Of a stretch of 64,000 nucleotides of DNA, positions 37,020 through 45,820 are shown piece by piece (positions within the stretch are counted from its first letter, which is position 1; each line of letters opens with the position of its first letter). This stretch comes from Desulfonatronum thiosulfatophilum. Its GTDB lineage: Bacteria > Desulfobacterota > Desulfovibrionia > Desulfovibrionales > Desulfonatronaceae. Location of the stretch: contig NZ_FMXO01000019.1 of the NCBI RefSeq assembly GCF_900104215.1, positions 1 through 64,000 on the forward strand. The letters run 5' to 3'. Under the pieces are notes generated by a model, which saw nothing but the letters and a program-made list of their open reading frames with translations, was not told the DNA's origin and made no database searches. A program made the position numbers and the translations under genes.

Positions 37020-37633
37020 GATTCATGGGAGCTGCCGGCGTCGCCCTGCGTCACTTCCGTCAAAGTGCCTACACCCGATATGGGGCCGGATTTCCAGGAA
37101 TCTGCAAATTCTTGTATTACAGCCTGTTCCGGGTCAACACATTCATTGTCTTCTCATGCGGCCGGGGTGAAACCTCAAAGCCGGATATGCCCGTTGAACT
37201 GCGGATCGTTCGCGGCGATCACCACCAGCTTGGCCTCGTTCGTGGCCGTTACGCCCTCCCCGGAGAGTTCTACTGCGATCTCAGCCACAACGTGCACGAT
37301 TATTTCATGGGGCTCTGGAATGAGTTTCCGGCATATGTGCATTGGATCTTCCCACCCGGAAAGGCAAGCCGTTTTCTTGAACTCGGCCCAGGATGCGCGG
37401 AGGTGAACTACATGCTCACTCTGCCCGACTATCGGGGCAGGCATCTTTGTTCCTTGATTCTTGCATGCACGATCCACGAGTTGATGGCTGAAAACGTGCA
37501 GCGGATATATTGCGTCGTCCATGATGCGAACATCGCCTCCATCAAGGCCGTGCAACGCTCCGGCTTCCAGGAGATGCAACGGGTGCGCAGCATAGGTCCA
37601 TTCAATTTCCGGATTAAGGTGGATGCGGCATGA
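37016..37633 (+). CDS. GNAT-fold acyltransferase-like protein
   Basis: A 205-residue protein with the shape of a GNAT acetyltransferase: LTLPDYRGRHLCSLIL corresponds to motif A (acyl-CoA loop), and DANIASIKAVQRSGFQ to motif B. The first 60 residues (FRQSAYTRYG..FCKFLYYSLFRVNTFIVF) are hydrophobic and may contact the membrane. It is inserted with 4-nt overlaps between the polymerase-like gene and a glycosyltransferase gene, so translation is likely coupled. It could acetylate a sugar of the repeat unit. The longer frame starting at 36839 is an overlap artefact. Confidence 0.72.
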   Translation: MRFMGAAGVALRHFRQSAYTRYGAGFPGICKFLYYSLFRVNTFIVFSCGRGETSKPDMPVELRIVRGDHHQLGLVRGRYALPGEFYCDLSHNVHDYFMGLWNEFPAYVHWIFPPGKASRFLELGPGCAEVNYMLTLPDYRGRHLCSLILACTIHELMAENVQRIYCVVHDANIASIKAVQRSGFQEMQRVRSIGPFNFRIKVDAA

Positions 37634-38826
37634 AGCGCATCCTGTTTCTCACTGCCCGGGTCCCGGCGCCGCTGGACGACGGCTGGAAAATTCGCACCTT
37701 CCACCTGATCAAGGGCTTTGTTCAGGAGGGTTGGCAGGTGGATCTGCTCAGCTTTCGCGGACCAGAACAGCAAGCCTCCGATTTTCCGGAACTGGAAAGG
37801 ATGTGCAAGCGCATGCTCCTGATCGTCCGTGCCAAGGCCTACGCTCCAAAAGATCTGCTGCTCGGGCTTTTCACGCCTATGCCGTTTCATGTCTACAACT
37901 ACCGTATTCCGGCCATGGCCGCCGCGGTGGAAGAAATGACCGCGACCACGAACTATGACTTCATTCAGGTCGAAGATGTGGTCATGGCCCAGTACGCTGC
38001 AAAAGCAGGAAGCCGTGGGGGACGCATTCTGGACATGCACAACGTGGAGTCCAGCTTGCTTGACCGATTCGCCGTCAACGAACCGAATCCGCTGAAACGC
38101 ATGTACGCCCGCATTACGGCGAGAAAACTGCGTCGTTATGAACGACGTGTCGCCTCCCTGTTTCACCGGATTCTGGTTTGTTCCCCGGAAGATGGCCGAC
38201 TCCTCGGAAACAATGGTCTGCAGACCCCGGTACAGGTCATACCCAACGGCGTAGACTGCGATTATTTTCATCCCCAACCGTGGGATCCATCCGCACAGGA
38301 TTTGGTCTTCGTTGGGAGCATGGACTATCACGCCAACATTTCCGGCGTCCTCTACTTCGTCCAAAACATTTTGCCGCTTGTCTGGAGAATAAATCCTCGA
38401 ACGAGATTGACCATCGTGGGAAAGAACCCTCCGGAGGCCATTCTTCGTCTGGCCGAGGAGCGGATTACGATTACGGGTAGGGTTGCCGATGTCCGCCCCT
38501 TTCTGGCTCGGGCTCGTGTCGTCGTGGTGCCGTTGCTGGTGGGCGGCGGAACACGATTGAAGATACTCGAGGCCATGGCCAGCGCCAGGGCGATCGTCGC
38601 CACGCCTCTCGGGGCGGAGGGTCTAGCGATCAAGGACGGAGAACATCTCTTTCTTGCGGAAAAAGTAGACGACTTTGCGAGCAAGACTTGCCTGTTGCTT
38701 GAGAACGCCGAGCTCTGCCGCTCTCTCGGGGAATCCGCTTCGGCCTTTGCCCGCTCCAACTATGACTGGTCCTCGATCACCACGCGACTGCGTAGAGACC
38801 TGCCGCCACTTCCTGGTGAGTCATGA
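37630..38826 (+). CDS. Glycosyltransferase, stp1 / PEP-CTERM-associated type, second copy
   Basis: A 398-residue GT-B enzyme with RVPAPLDDGWKIRTFHLIKGF at the N-terminus, and VPLLVGGGTRLKILEAMASARAIVATPLGAEGL in the donor-binding half. It is of the same family as the gene at 34549 but clearly diverged. The Glu-rich nucleotide-binding helix (RLKILEAM) is conserved. It overlaps both neighbours by 4 nt. Confidence 0.87.
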   Translation: MKRILFLTARVPAPLDDGWKIRTFHLIKGFVQEGWQVDLLSFRGPEQQASDFPELERMCKRMLLIVRAKAYAPKDLLLGLFTPMPFHVYNYRIPAMAAAVEEMTATTNYDFIQVEDVVMAQYAAKAGSRGGRILDMHNVESSLLDRFAVNEPNPLKRMYARITARKLRRYERRVASLFHRILVCSPEDGRLLGNNGLQTPVQVIPNGVDCDYFHPQPWDPSAQDLVFVGSMDYHANISGVLYFVQNILPLVWRINPRTRLTIVGKNPPEAILRLAEERITITGRVADVRPFLARARVVVVPLLVGGGTRLKILEAMASARAIVATPLGAEGLAIKDGEHLFLAEKVDDFASKTCLLLENAELCRSLGESASAFARSNYDWSSITTRLRRDLPPLPGES

Positions 38827-39998
38827 AAAGAATACTGACCTTGATGTCCACGGATCATCTAAGCGGGCCGCTGCGCCAGCTTCTCCAGCTTACGGAACAT
38901 GTCCGGAACAGCCATCCGAATCAATATCATTACCATATGGGGTTCACTTGGCCCGCGGCTCTGCCGGAACCGGAACTGTTCCAGGAACTCAGAGGCCGAG
39001 GAATTCATCTGGAGATCATTTCCCAAAAGGGACGATTGGACTTTTCCTTGGTCCGCAAAATCCAAAAACTGATTGCCGTCCACAAGATCGATCTGCTGCA
39101 AAGCCATGGATACAAACCCTCCATCTTGGCTTTTCTTCTGAAACGAAAATTAGGCCTCCCCTGGGTGGCTTTCCTCCATGGGAGAACCGCGGAGAATCTC
39201 AAGGTTCGTTGTTATTTTAAAATGGAAAAGCTGGTCGTTCGCAAAGCCGATGTCGTGGTTACGGTTTCCGAGAGGATGCGCCGGGAAATGCTCGATTTTG
39301 GCTTCAGTCCTTCCCAAGTCCGCACCCTGCGCAACGCGATCAATCCGGACGCTTTTCAGACCAACATTCCTGAGCATGATGCGGACCGGTTGCGAAAACT
39401 TCATGTCGGCCGCAATGGCGGGCCCGTACTGGGCATTGTCGGAAGAATGAGTCCGGAGAAAGGACATGTTTGGTTCATGGACGCTTTTCAGGAAGTATTG
39501 CAACAGGTACCTGACGCCATCCTTCTACTGATCGGCTCCGGACAGGAAGAACGCAAGCTGAAACAGATGTGCGCGGCAAGGGGGCTGAACGGGCGAGTTC
39601 ATTTCGTGGGCTTTCAGAGCGAGATATCCCCTTGGTATTCCCTCCTGGACCTCGTTGTCATGCCTTCGTTGAGCGAAGGGCTGCCCAACACGGCAATGGA
39701 GGCCATGCTTTTCGGTCGCCCGGTGGTGGCGACGGATGTGGGGGGCGTTCCGGAAGTGGTGGAGCACGGGGTGACCGGAAGGCTTGTCCCGGTCCGTGAA
39801 CCGCGGTCCATGGCCGATGCGATCATCGCCTATCTGGCCGATCCGGCGATGAGGGCGACTCATGGAGCCAATGGGCGCACGAAGGTGCTGCGGGAGTTTT
39901 CTCCGCACGTCCAGGCCGACAGCTTGATCAAAATTTATGAAAATGTGCTTTCAGGCGCCCTGGATAAAAATCCGGATGCCAGATCTACCAGCAGCTGA
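38823..39998 (+). CDS. Glycosyltransferase family 4
   Basis: A 391-residue GT4 enzyme. The N-terminal domain has LLQSHGYKPSILAFLLKRK. The donor domain has GIVGRMSPEKG, LLLIGSGQEERKLK and PSLSEGLPNTAMEAMLFGRPVVATDVGGVPE, which holds the ExxxxxxxE-type motif of retaining GT4s. Its cytoplasmic location is inferred from lack of signal or membrane segments. It would add one sugar to the lipid-linked repeat. Confidence 0.9.
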   Translation: MKRILTLMSTDHLSGPLRQLLQLTEHVRNSHPNQYHYHMGFTWPAALPEPELFQELRGRGIHLEIISQKGRLDFSLVRKIQKLIAVHKIDLLQSHGYKPSILAFLLKRKLGLPWVAFLHGRTAENLKVRCYFKMEKLVVRKADVVVTVSERMRREMLDFGFSPSQVRTLRNAINPDAFQTNIPEHDADRLRKLHVGRNGGPVLGIVGRMSPEKGHVWFMDAFQEVLQQVPDAILLLIGSGQEERKLKQMCAARGLNGRVHFVGFQSEISPWYSLLDLVVMPSLSEGLPNTAMEAMLFGRPVVATDVGGVPEVVEHGVTGRLVPVREPRSMADAIIAYLADPAMRATHGANGRTKVLREFSPHVQADSLIKIYENVLSGALDKNPDARSTSS

Positions 39999-40034
39999 GG
40001 GTACTCAACCAATCGAAAGCAACATGGCGGAATC

Positions 40035-40883
40035 ATGTTCAGAAATCGTATAAGAAGAGTATATCGGACCATATTGCCTTGGATATGGGCCAGGAGGAAT
40101 TATAAATTTTTCCTGACAGGCAGTTTGTTTGAACTGGACAGGAAGACTCAGGCCGTTTTCCACGCCACCAACATTCTGAAACGCTACATCAAGCCGATCC
40201 AGGTCCGACCGCCTTTCGGAAAAAGATGCCTTGTCGTGGCGCCGCATTCCGATGACGAGGCTATTGGTTGCGGCGGGAGCGTCTTGAGCCATTTGAGCAA
40301 GAATGGAGACGCGAGAATCATTATCGTACAAGACGGATCCGGAGCGGAAGCGGCAATTGGGTTGAGCAGGAAAGAACTGATCGAGATTCGGGAGCAGGAG
40401 TCCATAGAGTGTGCCAAAAGGCTGGGGATCGAAGCGCCCCGGTTTCTCCGCTATGCACGGGTTGGCGTTGACAACGTCTCCAGGCTTGCAGCGGATCTGG
40501 AAGGCATCATCATGGAATATCAACCCGATGCTGTATTTGGACCTTTCATCCTGGATCACAACTACGAACACGAAAATGTTTCCCTGGCTCTTGCTCTGGC
40601 ACTCGAACGAACCGGCCTCGACGTCGAAGTCTACTCATATGAAGTATGGGGACTGTGCATTCCTAATGTGGCAGTATTTATCGACGAGTTCATCGATGCC
40701 AAATGCGAATTGATCGCTTGTTTCAAGAGCCAGACGCGGTGCAACGACTATGCGCATGCTTTCAAGGGGCTAGCCATGTACAATTCGCTTCAGTTCGGAG
40801 CTATTGATACGAAATATGTCGAACGCTTTCTTGCGCTTCCGGGCAATGAATATGTCGATTTCGTTAAGAAGGTTGCGGGGTGA
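40035..40883 (+). CDS. PIG-L family N-deacetylase
   Basis: A 282-residue LmbE/PIG-L protein. The zinc motif is VAPHSDDEAIGCGG at about residues 67-80, with HSDDE in place of the commoner HPDDE, and DHNYEHEN supplies later His ligands. These enzymes remove N-acetyl groups from GlcNAc-type sugars. The neighbouring GNAT-like gene 4 nt downstream could add a different acyl group, giving an acyl-swap pair. The first 50 residues are basic and aromatic (RVYRTILPWIWARRNYKFF) and may associate with the membrane. Confidence 0.87.
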   Translation: MFRNRIRRVYRTILPWIWARRNYKFFLTGSLFELDRKTQAVFHATNILKRYIKPIQVRPPFGKRCLVVAPHSDDEAIGCGGSVLSHLSKNGDARIIIVQDGSGAEAAIGLSRKELIEIREQESIECAKRLGIEAPRFLRYARVGVDNVSRLAADLEGIIMEYQPDAVFGPFILDHNYEHENVSLALALALERTGLDVEVYSYEVWGLCIPNVAVFIDEFIDAKCELIACFKSQTRCNDYAHAFKGLAMYNSLQFGAIDTKYVERFLALPGNEYVDFVKKVAG

Positions 40884-40887
40884 TAAT

Positions 40888-41961
40888 ATGATGTTCAACG
40901 AATTTGAATGTAAAGAAGTGGATCCTGGCGAATTTGCCAATCACATCCTTGACCTCTTCAATTCAGTTTTCCACCGGAACATTCAGATGGATCAGTTCAG
41001 CTGGAAATACCTTGCCAGCAAGCCTGAGAAAGCACGGACATGGCTGACAACAAAAAAAGAGACTGGTGAAGTCGTTGCCGCCATTTCCGCTTTCAAAATG
41101 ACATTCTTTCATGAGCACAGGGAAATCATTGCTTATCAACTCTTCGATGCCATGGTGAAAGATGAATATAGGCGCCACAAAATTTTTTCGAACACGATAC
41201 GTTGCTTGTATGATACATTGAAAAAGGAAGGAGTGGATTTATGTCTCGCCTATGGGAATTCAAGATCCATTCCTGCTCTGAACAAGATTTTGAAAGATAA
41301 CGTGCCGATGAAATCCGGGCATGTCTTTTTCCATCCCATCGGTCTTGCCAATGTCATACAAAAATTTTCCTTGCCTCCCTCAATCAAGCCACTGTTCACC
41401 TTCTCACTCTCGCCGCTGTATAAGACCTTTTGCAAGGCAAAAATTTCTCTAAAAACAAGTAATGTTCGTTTTTTAGAATTAAATAAATTTGATTTCGTGG
41501 ATATGATTTCAATGGATAAGTTAAAGGATATGCATATATTATTTCCGAACAGGAATGCGGAATATCTCTCATGGAAAGCATTTGGCCCACCAGATAGGAT
41601 TAAGAATAATTTAATTATTTATGCCATTACAAAGAATGACTCTGCGGTAGGATATTGCATACTCAGCAAAGATGAAAAAAGAAACGTTCTCGTTATCCAA
41701 AGTATACTTTGTATTGACGAGATGCTCCTTAAAGAAGCAATTGTCGGCATACTCAGAATGGCTTGCGACCTGAAGTACGACGGCGTTTTGACCAACTGCA
41801 GCAGCAAGATATACCAGGAGCAGTATGCTAAGTTGGGCTTTGTCAAAGGAGCAAATGTTCTTGGCGCAATAAACGACATGAAAGGAGCATTTGGAGATTC
41901 GATCGGCAAAGATCATTTCTGGCTTCAGGAACCCATGGACAGGGATCTCTTTTCTTACTGA
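40888..41961 (+). CDS. GNAT-family N-acyltransferase
   Basis: A 357-residue protein. Residues about 1-150 form a GNAT domain (VVAAISAFKM, YQLFDAMVKDEYRRHKIFSNTIRCLYDTL, GNSRSIPALNKIL). The second half may be another, degenerate GNAT fold (AVGYCILSKDEKRNVLVIQSI, KLGFVKGANV). Such proteins occur in glycan loci as acyl or aminoacyl transferases. Base composition drops sharply in the second half (AT-rich near 41400-41720), unlike most neighbours, which suggests transfer from another source. ATG 40888 was chosen over frames overlapping the deacetylase. Confidence 0.75.
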   Translation: MMFNEFECKEVDPGEFANHILDLFNSVFHRNIQMDQFSWKYLASKPEKARTWLTTKKETGEVVAAISAFKMTFFHEHREIIAYQLFDAMVKDEYRRHKIFSNTIRCLYDTLKKEGVDLCLAYGNSRSIPALNKILKDNVPMKSGHVFFHPIGLANVIQKFSLPPSIKPLFTFSLSPLYKTFCKAKISLKTSNVRFLELNKFDFVDMISMDKLKDMHILFPNRNAEYLSWKAFGPPDRIKNNLIIYAITKNDSAVGYCILSKDEKRNVLVIQSILCIDEMLLKEAIVGILRMACDLKYDGVLTNCSSKIYQEQYAKLGFVKGANVLGAINDMKGAFGDSIGKDHFWLQEPMDRDLFSY

Positions 41962-42003
41962 AGACTGCCAGCCACACGAAAAGCCTCACAAATCAATTCC
42001 GTC

Positions 42004-43221
42004 ATGAAAAAAAGAATCCTATTTCTCAACTACCTGATCTGGAAACCCGTTGATCCGGGGTTTAAAGATAAATTCGATGTACTTTCGAAATACTACAGTG
42101 GAATAATTCTTCACCTGGGTACCGGCGCGACCGTGGATGCCGAAGATTTTCAATTCGTTTCCACCAGATGGAAAAAGAACATCCTTCTGCGTCAGATCGG
42201 ATATGTCGTCTTCTGCCTGAGAAAAGCGAAGCAGAAAGGTCCATTTGATGCGATTGTCAGCTACGACCCGTTGATTTGCGGGCTGACCGGCGTGGTGATC
42301 AAGCTGTTCACCCGCGCCAAGCTGGTGGTTGAGGTGAATACGGATCATTTCTGGAAAGATGAGGGGCGAGGGGCTGGTATCAAAAGGCGGATCATCAATT
42401 GGATCAAGATGTCCTGCATGCGCCTGACGTTTCGATTTGCAGACGGAGTCAAGTGCATCAACAGGCCTTTGACGAGCAAGTATGCGCACACTTTCGACTT
42501 TTACGAGAGAAACCTGCCCGTGGAGACCTTTTTCTCCTTTATTGCCACAGACGCTTTTCACACGACTGGCTACACGCCGAACGGGCCGATCCTGTGCGTC
42601 GGCCATCCCTATCACATCAAAGGGGTGGACGTACTGCTGAAGGCCTTCAATCTGATCTCGTCGGACTACCCTGATGTGACTTTGAAAATAATTGGTCACT
42701 GCGAGGACAGAGAACGGTATGAACATCTTGCCGCTGGTAATGACAAAATTTCTTTCCATGACGGCATGTTCTTCGAAAAGATTGTTTCCGAATTCGAAAA
42801 CTGCCGATTTCTGGTTCTTCCTTCCCGCACCGAATCCATGGGCCGGGTCTTGATTGAGGCCATGGCCTGCGGCAAACCCGTGATCGGCTCCCGAGTTGGG
42901 GGCATACCTGAAGTTGTCGCGGAAAATGAGACCGGGCTGCTTTTCGAAAGCGACAACGCTTCTGATCTGGCCCGGAAAATGCGCGTATTACTTGACGATC
43001 CCTCTCTTGCGACGAGGATGGGTGAGGCGGGCCAACGGCGGGCCAAGACCTTTTTTTCACCCGCGCATTATGGACGGCTGTACAAAGCCTTTCTCGAACA
43101 GATCATGGAAGGCTCAAAGGCGGTAGTTAAACAAAACCCTGCGTTGCGATTTGAAAAAAATCCTAATCCGGCGGTCCATTCCGAGGATCGCAGTGCGGGA
43201 ATTAAAAAAAGCCAAGCTTGA
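42004..43221 (+). CDS. Glycosyltransferase family 4
   Basis: A 405-residue GT4 enzyme. The N-terminal half has FDAIVSYDPLICGLTGVVIKLF. The donor half has ILCVGHPYHIKGVDVLLKAF and LPSRTESMGRVLIEAMACGKPVIGSRVGGIPE. The last 35 residues are charged and variable. It is followed by a 134-nt gap before the dehydratase gene, so a new transcription unit could begin there. Confidence 0.88.
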   Translation: MKKRILFLNYLIWKPVDPGFKDKFDVLSKYYSGIILHLGTGATVDAEDFQFVSTRWKKNILLRQIGYVVFCLRKAKQKGPFDAIVSYDPLICGLTGVVIKLFTRAKLVVEVNTDHFWKDEGRGAGIKRRIINWIKMSCMRLTFRFADGVKCINRPLTSKYAHTFDFYERNLPVETFFSFIATDAFHTTGYTPNGPILCVGHPYHIKGVDVLLKAFNLISSDYPDVTLKIIGHCEDRERYEHLAAGNDKISFHDGMFFEKIVSEFENCRFLVLPSRTESMGRVLIEAMACGKPVIGSRVGGIPEVVAENETGLLFESDNASDLARKMRVLLDDPSLATRMGEAGQRRAKTFFSPAHYGRLYKAFLEQIMEGSKAVVKQNPALRFEKNPNPAVHSEDRSAGIKKSQA

Positions 43222-43355
43222 AGTACTCGTTATTCATGCGTGAGACGACTTTGGCCAGTCTGATGAGACCGCAATCAAGGCAAGTCGATTCGGCGACGCC
43301 GTAAAACGTACTGCTGAGCAGTTACAAACAAACGGAACAATCGAGAGGAAGCGAA

Positions 43356-44447
43356 GTGAAATCATTTTTCAGCGACAAACGGGTTTTGGTGACAGGATGC
43401 TGCGGCACTGTCGGATCGGAACTGGTCCGGCTGCTTTTGGAAAAATATCGGGTCGGAGAGCTGCTTGGATTGGACAACAACGAGTCCGAACTGTTTTTCA
43501 TGGAGCAGCTCTATGGCCGGACCCAAGCCCATTTCAGCCTCGGTGACGTGCGGGACAGGGACAAGCTTCTGCGAAAGATGCGCGGCATCAACATGGTGTT
43601 TCATGCCGCCGCGTTCAAGCATGTTGAGCTGTGCGAGCGATCTCCCTTTGATGCTGTTCAGACCAATATTCTCGGTATGCAGAACATCATTGTGGCCGCT
43701 GGTGAAAACAATGTGGAGCGCGTTATTTTCACCAGCTCGGACAAGGCCGTGAACCCGACGAATGTTATGGGCACGTCCAAGCTCATGGGTGAGCGTCTCA
43801 TGACTTCAGCCCATTCCAGCGCCCGTGACGGCACAACGATCTACACCTCTACCCGTTTCGGCAATGTGCTGGGTTCCAGAGGATCTGTAATTCCCTTGTT
43901 CAACAAGCAGATCCGTCAGGGAGGGCCGGTTACCCTCACCGATCCGAACATGACGCGGTTCATTATGAGCATTCAGGAGGCCGCCAGATTGGTCATCGAT
44001 TCGGCCATGTACGCCAATGGCGGAGAGGTCTTGATTACTAAAATGCCGGTCATCCGGATCCAGGATCTGGCAGCGGTCATGATTCGTGAGATTGCTCCGG
44101 AATATGATCTCGATCCGGAAAATGTTGAAATCCGGATTATTGGCACAAAACCCGGCGAGAAAATGTATGAGGAACTGATGAGCATGGAGGAGACCCGGAG
44201 AGCATGGGAGCTTGAACGATATTTTGTAGTTCTGCCCGCTTTCGCCAACCTCTACAGAAACATTGAATACAAATACGATGATCTCGTTTCCAGAGAGGTG
44301 ACGAATCCCTATCACTCGGGAAATGAACAGGCTTTGTCCCAGGAGGAGATTGCGATGTTTCTGCGCCAAAACAACCTGCTCCGAGGCAATGGAAAAACGG
44401 GGGATACCATTGATCGGACGGCGTCCGACGAGTGCGAGGGACTCTAG
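43356..44447 (+). CDS. UDP-N-acetylhexosamine 4,6-dehydratase-like protein (CapD/PseB type)
   Basis: A 363-residue extended SDR. The cofactor loop TGCCGTVG is at about 13-20. The active site is FTSSDKAVNPTNVMGTSK at 126-142, with Met138 in place of the usual SDR Tyr and Lys142 kept, as is typical for PseB/FlaA1/CapD 4,6-dehydratases or 5-epimerases. It would make a 6-deoxy-4-keto sugar nucleotide, a precursor of deoxy or amino sugars. GAGAGGAAG precedes the ATG. It sits 2 nt from the sulfoquinovose synthase homologue, so the two are very likely coexpressed. Confidence 0.9.
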   Translation: MKSFFSDKRVLVTGCCGTVGSELVRLLLEKYRVGELLGLDNNESELFFMEQLYGRTQAHFSLGDVRDRDKLLRKMRGINMVFHAAAFKHVELCERSPFDAVQTNILGMQNIIVAAGENNVERVIFTSSDKAVNPTNVMGTSKLMGERLMTSAHSSARDGTTIYTSTRFGNVLGSRGSVIPLFNKQIRQGGPVTLTDPNMTRFIMSIQEAARLVIDSAMYANGGEVLITKMPVIRIQDLAAVMIREIAPEYDLDPENVEIRIIGTKPGEKMYEELMSMEETRRAWELERYFVVLPAFANLYRNIEYKYDDLVSREVTNPYHSGNEQALSQEEIAMFLRQNNLLRGNGKTGDTIDRTASDECEGL

Positions 44448-44449
44448 CC

Positions 44450-45598
44450 ATGCAGATTCTCATTCTCGGCGGGGACGGTTACCTGGGCTGGCCCACGGCC
44501 ATGCATCTCTCGGCACATGGTCATGAAGTGGCGATCGTGGACAACTACCTCCGCCGCAGGATGTGTCTTGAGCAAGGCGTTGAGCCGCTGTTTCCGGTTC
44601 CGGACATGCATCGGCGCGCCGCGATCTGGGAAAAGGTCACCGGTAAACGAATTGCCGTCCATGTAGGAGATCTTCGGCGCTGGGATTTCGTCAGCGAAGT
44701 CTTCCAGAGCGTCAAGCCGGATGCCGTTCTCCATTACGCGGAGCAGCCTTCGGCGCCCTATTCAATGCTTGATCGGCGCACCGCGGATCTGACCCTTTCC
44801 AACAACATCGGCGTAACCGCCAATGTCATCTTTGCGGTGCGCGAATTTTGCCCGGATGCCCAGATCGTCAAGATCGGCACTATGGGCGAATACGGCACGC
44901 CAAACATCGACATCGAGGAGGGCTGGCTGGAGATCGATCACAAAGGGCGCAAGGACAAGTTTCTTTACCCTCGTCAAGCCTCGAGTCTCTACCATACGAC
45001 AAAGGTCATGGATACCGACCTCTTGTGGTTTTATGTGCGGACCTGGGGCCTGCGGGCCACGGACCTGATGCAGGGCCCGGTTTACGGAATTATGACCGAC
45101 GAGAACGAGAACAATCCGGAACTGATGCCTTTTTTCAACTATGATGAGCTTTTCGGGACGGTGCTGAACCGCTTTGTCGTCCAGGCCGTAGTGGGATACC
45201 CCCTGACGGTTTACGGGCAGGGAGGTCAAACACGGGGGTACCTGAACATCAAGGACACCCTGCAGTGCGTCCGATTGTCTTTGGAACAGCCCGCGCGGAA
45301 AGGCGAACTGCGGATCTTCAACCAGTTCACGGAAACTTTTTCCGTCAACGACCTGGCGGACAAGGTGGTCCGCATCGGCAAGGATCTCGGTCTTCATGTC
45401 AGCATCCGGGCCCTGCCCAACCCACGCAAAGAAGCGGAAGAACATTATTACAATCCGGTTCATACAGGCCTGCTGGATCTTGGTTTGAAGCCCAATTATC
45501 TGACTGATGATGTTTTGGCTCAAATGATGCAACTTGTCATGAAATATAGTGCGGCCGTCAGGCCGGATATCATTTTTAAGAGCGTCAAATGGAGTTGA
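44450..45598 (+). CDS. sqdB: UDP-sulfoquinovose synthase (SQD1/SqdB/Agl3 family)
   Basis: A 382-residue SDR closely resembling plant SQD1 and archaeal Agl3. It has the cofactor loop GGDGYLG at 7-13 and the substrate motif EQPSAPYSM. The catalytic Thr144 is in GTMGEYGTPNIDIEEG, with Tyr181 and Lys185 in YHTTK. YDELFGTVLNRF and VYGQGGQTRGYLNIKDT match the family along its whole length. The enzyme joins UDP-glucose and sulfite to give UDP-sulfoquinovose, a sugar with a C-S bond. In an EPS operon, and beside a sugar-nucleotide dehydratase, the product probably goes into the polymer rather than a lipid; no SQDG synthase-specific partner was identified. GAGGGA lies before ATG 44450. Confidence 0.9.
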   Translation: MQILILGGDGYLGWPTAMHLSAHGHEVAIVDNYLRRRMCLEQGVEPLFPVPDMHRRAAIWEKVTGKRIAVHVGDLRRWDFVSEVFQSVKPDAVLHYAEQPSAPYSMLDRRTADLTLSNNIGVTANVIFAVREFCPDAQIVKIGTMGEYGTPNIDIEEGWLEIDHKGRKDKFLYPRQASSLYHTTKVMDTDLLWFYVRTWGLRATDLMQGPVYGIMTDENENNPELMPFFNYDELFGTVLNRFVVQAVVGYPLTVYGQGGQTRGYLNIKDTLQCVRLSLEQPARKGELRIFNQFTETFSVNDLADKVVRIGKDLGLHVSIRALPNPRKEAEEHYYNPVHTGLLDLGLKPNYLTDDVLAQMMQLVMKYSAAVRPDIIFKSVKWS

Positions 45599-45820
45599 AA
45601 CAATATGCAAACTTATCCTTGAACACATCCTTCACAAGACTTGTAGGTGGTGGTGTGGATATTCCAAAGCAAACTGCTTCTGTCGTGGCACCTCAAAAAT
45701 AGATGTACATGTTTTTGTAGTGTAATATCTTTTGAAGAGCCTCAAGGTGTTTCCGACTTTGATTCAGGCTGCTTGTTTTATGTGGGCTTATTCCTAATTT
45801 GGAATCAGGAGTTTTTCAAA

